Origin: UBA8108 sp965659285
GTDB taxonomy: Bacteria > Planctomycetota > UBA8108
Assembly: GCA_965659285.1 (NCBI GenBank)
Contig: CBFHWB010000169.1
Span: 1 to 8,948, forward strand
Direction: 5' to 3'
Length of the DNA: 8,948 nt
The notes under the pieces were generated by a model. It saw only the letters and a list, made by a program, of their open reading frames with translations, was not told the origin of the DNA and did no database searches. This document shows, in pieces, positions 5,821 to 8,948 of this stretch. The position numbers and the translations under genes were made by a program. The number at the start of each line of letters is the position of its first letter. Within the stretch, counting starts at the first letter, position 1.

Positions 5821-6730
5821 TCTCCGGTTCGTACGCCAGGATGCAGTAGAGCTTCTTGAGAGCTTCGTTCTCTATCTGGCGTACTCTCTCTCGCGAGAGG
5901 TTGACCCGTTCCCCTATTTCCTTGAGGGTCATCGGGTCCCCGTCCACCAGGCCGTAGCGCATTCTCAGGATCTTCGACTCTCTTTCGTCGACCATGGAGA
6001 GGAGTCTCTCAATCATGTCGACCTCGATCGAATCGAAGAGGATCTGGTCCGGCTGCTTCACGTTCTTGTCCTCGAGGACCTCACTGATGGCCCACATATT
6101 TTCCAGGCTCACCGTCTGACCGGTCCCGCTGGATGTGCGCAGCGCGGTTTTAAGTATTCCGAGGTTCTTGGGGTCGAGATCGAGCTCCCGGGCAACCTCG
6201 TTGAAAAAAGGTTTTCTACCCAGCTTCACGGTGAGTCCGGAAGCGGCGTTTTTCCATTTGCTGATCAACTCCACCATATAGGAGGGGATCCTGACCGTCT
6301 TGACCGTATCGACGAGAGCCCGCTTGATGGACTGCTTGATCCACCAGGTAGCGTAGGTGCTGAAGCGGCAACCGGCGGCGGGATCGAATTTCTCCACAGC
6401 CTTGATCAGCCCGAGGTTGCCTTCCTCGATGAGATCCTGGAGAGGGAGACCGCGGTCTACGTAATATTTCGCGATGCTGACGACCAGGCGAAGATTGGCC
6501 TTGGTCATGTGCTCCCTCGCAGCGGGGTCACCCGCGCGGATCTTGTGGGCGAGCTCGATTTCCTGTTCCGGGGTCAGCAGATCAACCTCGTTGATCTCTC
6601 TGAAGTATGCTTCGAGTCCTACTTCTCTCACGGTTCTGGCTTTCTGTCGGAGGTGTTCAACTGTCGTTGAAGAAAATTTGATACGAAACCGGCTCCGCGT
6701 ACTGGCCGCGTCCTGTTTCGTTAGACCCAT
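5804..6730 (-). CDS. sigma-70 family RNA polymerase sigma factor (RpoD/RpoS type)
   Basis: A promoter-recognition subunit of RNA polymerase, 308 residues. Region 1.2 is at about 38-70 (LEAYFREIN, LLTPEQEIELAHKI). Region 2 is at about 73-150 with NLRLVVSIAKYY, LPLQDLIEEGNLGLIKAVEKFD, FSTYATWWIKQSIKRAL and VRIPSYM. Region 3 is at about 150-225, and region 4 at about 238-297 ends in the helix-turn-helix TLKEIGERVNLSRERVRQIE (268-287). Region 1.1, found in full-length RpoD, is missing; the first 35 residues are basic and unrelated. It may be the primary sigma of a lineage with short SigA or a group 2 sigma; I cannot decide from this window. The MVELISKWKNAASGL stretch in region 3 resembles planctomycete sigma factors. 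The ATG at 6730 has no clear ribosome binding site. Confidence 0.93.
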   Translation of the reverse strand: MGLTKQDAASTRSRFRIKFSSTTVEHLRQKARTVREVGLEAYFREINEVDLLTPEQEIELAHKIRAGDPAAREHMTKANLRLVVSIAKYYVDRGLPLQDLIEEGNLGLIKAVEKFDPAAGCRFSTYATWWIKQSIKRALVDTVKTVRIPSYMVELISKWKNAASGLTVKLGRKPFFNEVARELDLDPKNLGILKTALRTSSGTGQTVSLENMWAISEVLEDKNVKQPDQILFDSIEVDMIERLLSMVDERESKILRMRYGLVDGDPMTLKEIGERVNLSRERVRQIENEALKKLYCILAYEPETIQES

Positions 6731-7030
6731 TGTTTTACTGGCTGGGGCCGCGCCCGGCCTTGCGGCGGGGAATAGTGCTGCCCACTGGATACATATCGAC
6801 TGAGGCCGGCCGTGGTCGTAGCTTTCTTTGGCGATGGCCTGAATTTGTCAATCAGGTCCATCCGCGCGCCGGGAGCCGGGTGGGAAAGGACGAAAAAACG
6901 AGTCAAATCGAGCCTGGAGATGTCACTGGTGGGTGCGACAAAAAGTGACTCCCGGTTCGGATCGCAGGGTTTCCGGAACTATCGGACGGATTGTTGTTCC
7001 GGAAGGTTCCTGGTGCGCCGGGAGCGGAGG
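6731..7030. other. 300-base gap without a convincing gene
   Basis: This is the leader side of the sigma gene and the trailer side of the HEAT-like gene. I find no credible coding region: the one 61-residue minus-strand frame (6721-6906) has no recognisable features and overlaps the sigma start. It contains the TTCCGGAA repeat pair (6971-7004), a 6-bp inverted repeat GTCACT/AGTGAC (6922-6927/6944-6949), and a perfect minus-strand TTGACA (6851-6846) that lacks a matching -10 element at 16-18 bases. The sigma promoter probably lies here but I cannot place it. Confidence 0.5.
6971..7004. repeat. paired TTCCGGAA palindromes, 9-bp inverted repeat
   Basis: TTCCGGAAC (6971-6979) and GTTCCGGAA (6996-7004) are perfect inverted copies 16 bases apart. 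The core TTCCGGAA is itself a palindrome, so the two sites (6971-6978 and 6997-7004) lie 26 bases centre to centre. This arrangement fits either two operator half-sites on one face of the helix or a stem-loop after the HEAT-like gene, whose stop codon is 27 bases away. No T-run follows. Confidence 0.45.
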
Positions 7031-8948
7031 CTATTTCCTGTCCGAATCGCCGCCGCCGCCCTGGTCTTTCCACCACTGGCGGGCGGCCTTGATGGCGGCC
7101 GCGCGCCTCTGTGTCACGGTCAGTTGGGGACCGGTGGAGGTTCTGCCGGAAATCCCGGAGGTGTAATAACCAAAATCCTGTCCGGCCGCCTGCTTGATGA
7201 CCCGGAATCCGCTGGACTGATACCGGGTGACATCGATGAGCCCCAGCACGAGGGTCAGGATTTTCACGCTGCGTTCGTCCTGGATACCGCGCTTTTCGAT
7301 GTATTTCTCGAAGCTGGCCAGGATGTGGTAGGAATTGCTCGCAAACGCTGTTTTGTTGGTTACGGCAAGGCCCAGAAGATAATCCGTGCCGGCCGCATCT
7401 CCCGCGGCGCAAAGGGCTCTGCCGGCCTGGATGCGAATGGTGTCAGTGCTGGAGCTCATCAACTTGGTGAGGTGTTCGAGTCCCGATGGATCGCCGAGCT
7501 GATGCAGCAGTTCGGCCAGGTCGACAGCGGGGTTCTTTTCCTGCCATTTTTTGAGTACCGCGATCCCTTCCTGGAGCCGCAGTTGACGCTGCACCCTCAG
7601 AAAGGAAGAGCGGAACCTCGCTGTGGGATTTTCTTCCGCTTTGAGAAAGTGCCGCTGGAGGAATTGTTTCCAGAGGGTCTCCACGGTTTCGTCGGTTTTT
7701 TCGCCCAGCCCATCGGTATTTCCAGGAGCAGGAGGCTCTTCTTCTTGCGGAATGACCAGGATGAGACGCTGATCCCGGGTCGAATCGGCCGGGCTGATGT
7801 AGCGCGCCCTGGCCTCGTTGCGCGCGATCTCGTACCACTTGATTCCCGAATCGCTCCTGACGGAGCTGATAAAGGTTGGGGATCCTTCGGAGATGGAATT
7901 GAATGAGTTCAGGCGATAGGTGACGGGAACCTGGCTGGTGCCGGCCGGTCGTTTGGCTCCCCCTGGGGTGTTCAGCCTGATCTCCCTGCGTTCTCCCCAG
8001 CGGTTCTGGTAGCTGAGGGGCCGGTTGGCCTCGATCAGGTGCCGGTGTCCATCGAGTAGCTTGAAGGAAGCTTCGGATTCAGGATTGGCTTTGATTCTCA
8101 GGAGAAAATCATAGCAGGTGAGCTTTACGCCGCCCGCCTGGGCCTGCTTTTCAAGGTGGATTTTTTCCTGTTTTGAGACCTCCGCCTCATCCTGCAGCCA
8201 TTTACGCAGCTTCGCCAGGTCGGCTCGCCGCCCCGAGCCCGCGGATTGTTTCAGGGGCAGGCCGCTCAGCCTGCGCAGCTCAGGCAGCACCAGGTTCGAG
8301 GTGGAGGACAGGGATGCGCCGGCCTTGGCGTTGGCCTTGTCTTCGTAGAGTTCGGCCATAGTTTCGAGGAGCGGTTTCAATTGGCCGGAGGAGAGCAGGA
8401 TGGCCGAGGAGAGGTCTTTCGCGCCTCTGAGAGCGGCATAGCGCAGGGTCTCTTCTCCCTTGGCGCCGCATCGGATAAGGTTTTTCATTACGAGGTTGAG
8501 GAAGGGATCGGGGAGGGACGCGCCGGAAAAGTAGCTCTTGACGCGCCCCATAACCTCACCCAGGCCGGTCGAAGATTCGACCTTGGAAAGGATCTTTTCA
8601 ATGAATGCCAACTCCTCCTTCTGTTCTTCTGCTGACGGGGTGTTTTGAGCGCGGCCAGCGGCGATTCGGTGAACTTTCCGCCAGAGGGGGAAGGTGGCTC
8701 CGAGGGGAATGGAGGTCGTTCCGTATTGTCCGAGCGCCAGCCCCTCAAATACGTCGCGGGCATTGGCCGCCAGGGCTCTGTGTTCTTCGTTTTCGGGATC
8801 GAGGATTTCGATGGCCCGGACAAAGAAATACTGAGCCTCGTAGTGGTAGAAGCTCCAGGGAGCCTGGGTGATGGTGTCGTCGCGGAGCGCGAGCCGCAGG
8901 AATTGTTCACGCAGTTCCGGCTTCAGGGCGATTTTCGGAGCCAGGTCG
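7031..8948 (-). CDS. large HEAT-like repeat protein of unknown function (5' end outside the window)
   Basis: The minus-strand frame is open from the right edge to the stop at 7031, giving 638 visible residues; the true start is off the window. An in-frame TTG at 8611 is only an internal codon: the 112 residues upstream of it continue without a stop and look like real protein (for example REQFLRLALRDD and YHYEAQYFFVRAIEILDP). I do not recognise the family. The first 200 visible residues are helical and TPR/HEAT-like. A central stretch (about 275-395) is more mixed and may be a beta-rich domain. Residues about 476-528 form two HEAT-like helix pairs, with GDPSGLEHLTKLM and IRIQAGRALCAAGD. The C-terminus holds AARQWWKDQ and a Gly/Asp-rich tail, a kind of ending I associate with planctomycete HEAT proteins. 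No membrane segment is visible. The role is unknown; repeat proteins of this sort usually bind other proteins. Confidence 0.75.
   Translation of the reverse strand, partial: DLAPKIALKPELREQFLRLALRDDTITQAPWSFYHYEAQYFFVRAIEILDPENEEHRALAANARDVFEGLALGQYGTTSIPLGATFPLWRKVHRIAAGRAQNTPSAEEQKEELAFIEKILSKVESSTGLGEVMGRVKSYFSGASLPDPFLNLVMKNLIRCGAKGEETLRYAALRGAKDLSSAILLSSGQLKPLLETMAELYEDKANAKAGASLSSTSNLVLPELRRLSGLPLKQSAGSGRRADLAKLRKWLQDEAEVSKQEKIHLEKQAQAGGVKLTCYDFLLRIKANPESEASFKLLDGHRHLIEANRPLSYQNRWGERREIRLNTPGGAKRPAGTSQVPVTYRLNSFNSISEGSPTFISSVRSDSGIKWYEIARNEARARYISPADSTRDQRLILVIPQEEEPPAPGNTDGLGEKTDETVETLWKQFLQRHFLKAEENPTARFRSSFLRVQRQLRLQEGIAVLKKWQEKNPAVDLAELLHQLGDPSGLEHLTKLMSSSTDTIRIQAGRALCAAGDAAGTDYLLGLAVTNKTAFASNSYHILASFEKYIEKRGIQDERSVKILTLVLGLIDVTRYQSSGFRVIKQAAGQDFGYYTSGISGRTSTGPQLTVTQRRAAAIKAARQWWKDQGGGGDSDRK

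Noticed and set aside
6823..6851. Sigma gene promoter based on TTGACA at 6851-6846
   Set aside because: The hexamers at 16, 17 and 18 bases downstream (AAAGAA, AAGAAA, AGAAAG) do not resemble a -10 element.
6721..6906. Small minus-strand gene of 61 residues before the sigma gene
   Set aside because: It overlaps the sigma start in another frame, lacks a recognisable motif and has composition like untranslated GC-rich DNA.
6812..7906. Long plus-strand frame of 364 codons
   Set aside because: It runs antisense to the HEAT-like gene and across the gap; its composition is that of a shadow frame, and the minus frame is open far longer.
7031..8611. HEAT-like gene starting at TTG 8611
   Set aside because: The same frame has no stop between 8611 and the window edge and the upstream translation is protein-like, so the gene is longer and its start is outside.

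Overview
The window is ordinary bacterial chromosome: GC-rich, almost fully coding, and nearly all of it on the minus strand. The best clues to the organism are these. The primary-type sigma factor (5804-6730) has a region 2.4-3.0 that resembles sigma factors I know from planctomycetes. A HEAT-like protein with a Trp-Trp-rich C-terminus is also common in that group. A LolC/LolD pair implies a diderm envelope. I therefore suggest Planctomycetota or a neighbouring uncultured lineage. This is an inference from motif resemblance, not a search result.

Layout, left to right. Bases 3-341 (+) are the 3' end of an unrecognised coiled-coil-like gene cut by the window edge. It converges on 363-1898 (-), an FHA-GAF-HD-GYP-like signalling protein. 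A promoter and two tandem inverted repeats lie in front of that gene (1933-2021). Next on the minus strand, read right to left, comes a compact series: sigma factor (6730-5804), adenine phosphoribosyltransferase apt (5681-5157), RNase P protein rnpA (5078-4680), yidD (4686-4345), a LolC/E-type permease (4363-2894) and a LolD-type ATPase (2824-2081). The rnpA/yidD and yidD/lolC pairs overlap, so they are very probably co-transcribed and translationally coupled. To the right of a 300-base gap (6731-7030) is a large HEAT-like protein gene (7031-8948, -) that is open to the right edge of the window.

Functionally the central block joins housekeeping RNA processing (rnpA), purine salvage (apt), transcription initiation (sigma factor), membrane-protein insertion (yidD) and lipoprotein release from the inner membrane (lolC-lolD). 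Points worth a second look are: an HD-GYP domain that has lost several metal-binding residues, rnpA-yidD separated from rpmH, a YidD tail that runs into lolC, a LolC-type permease enlarged in its periplasmic part, and several perfect inverted repeats between genes. I did not find a convincing new defence, mobile or biosynthetic system here, and there is no CRISPR array, tRNA, rRNA or insertion sequence that I can see.
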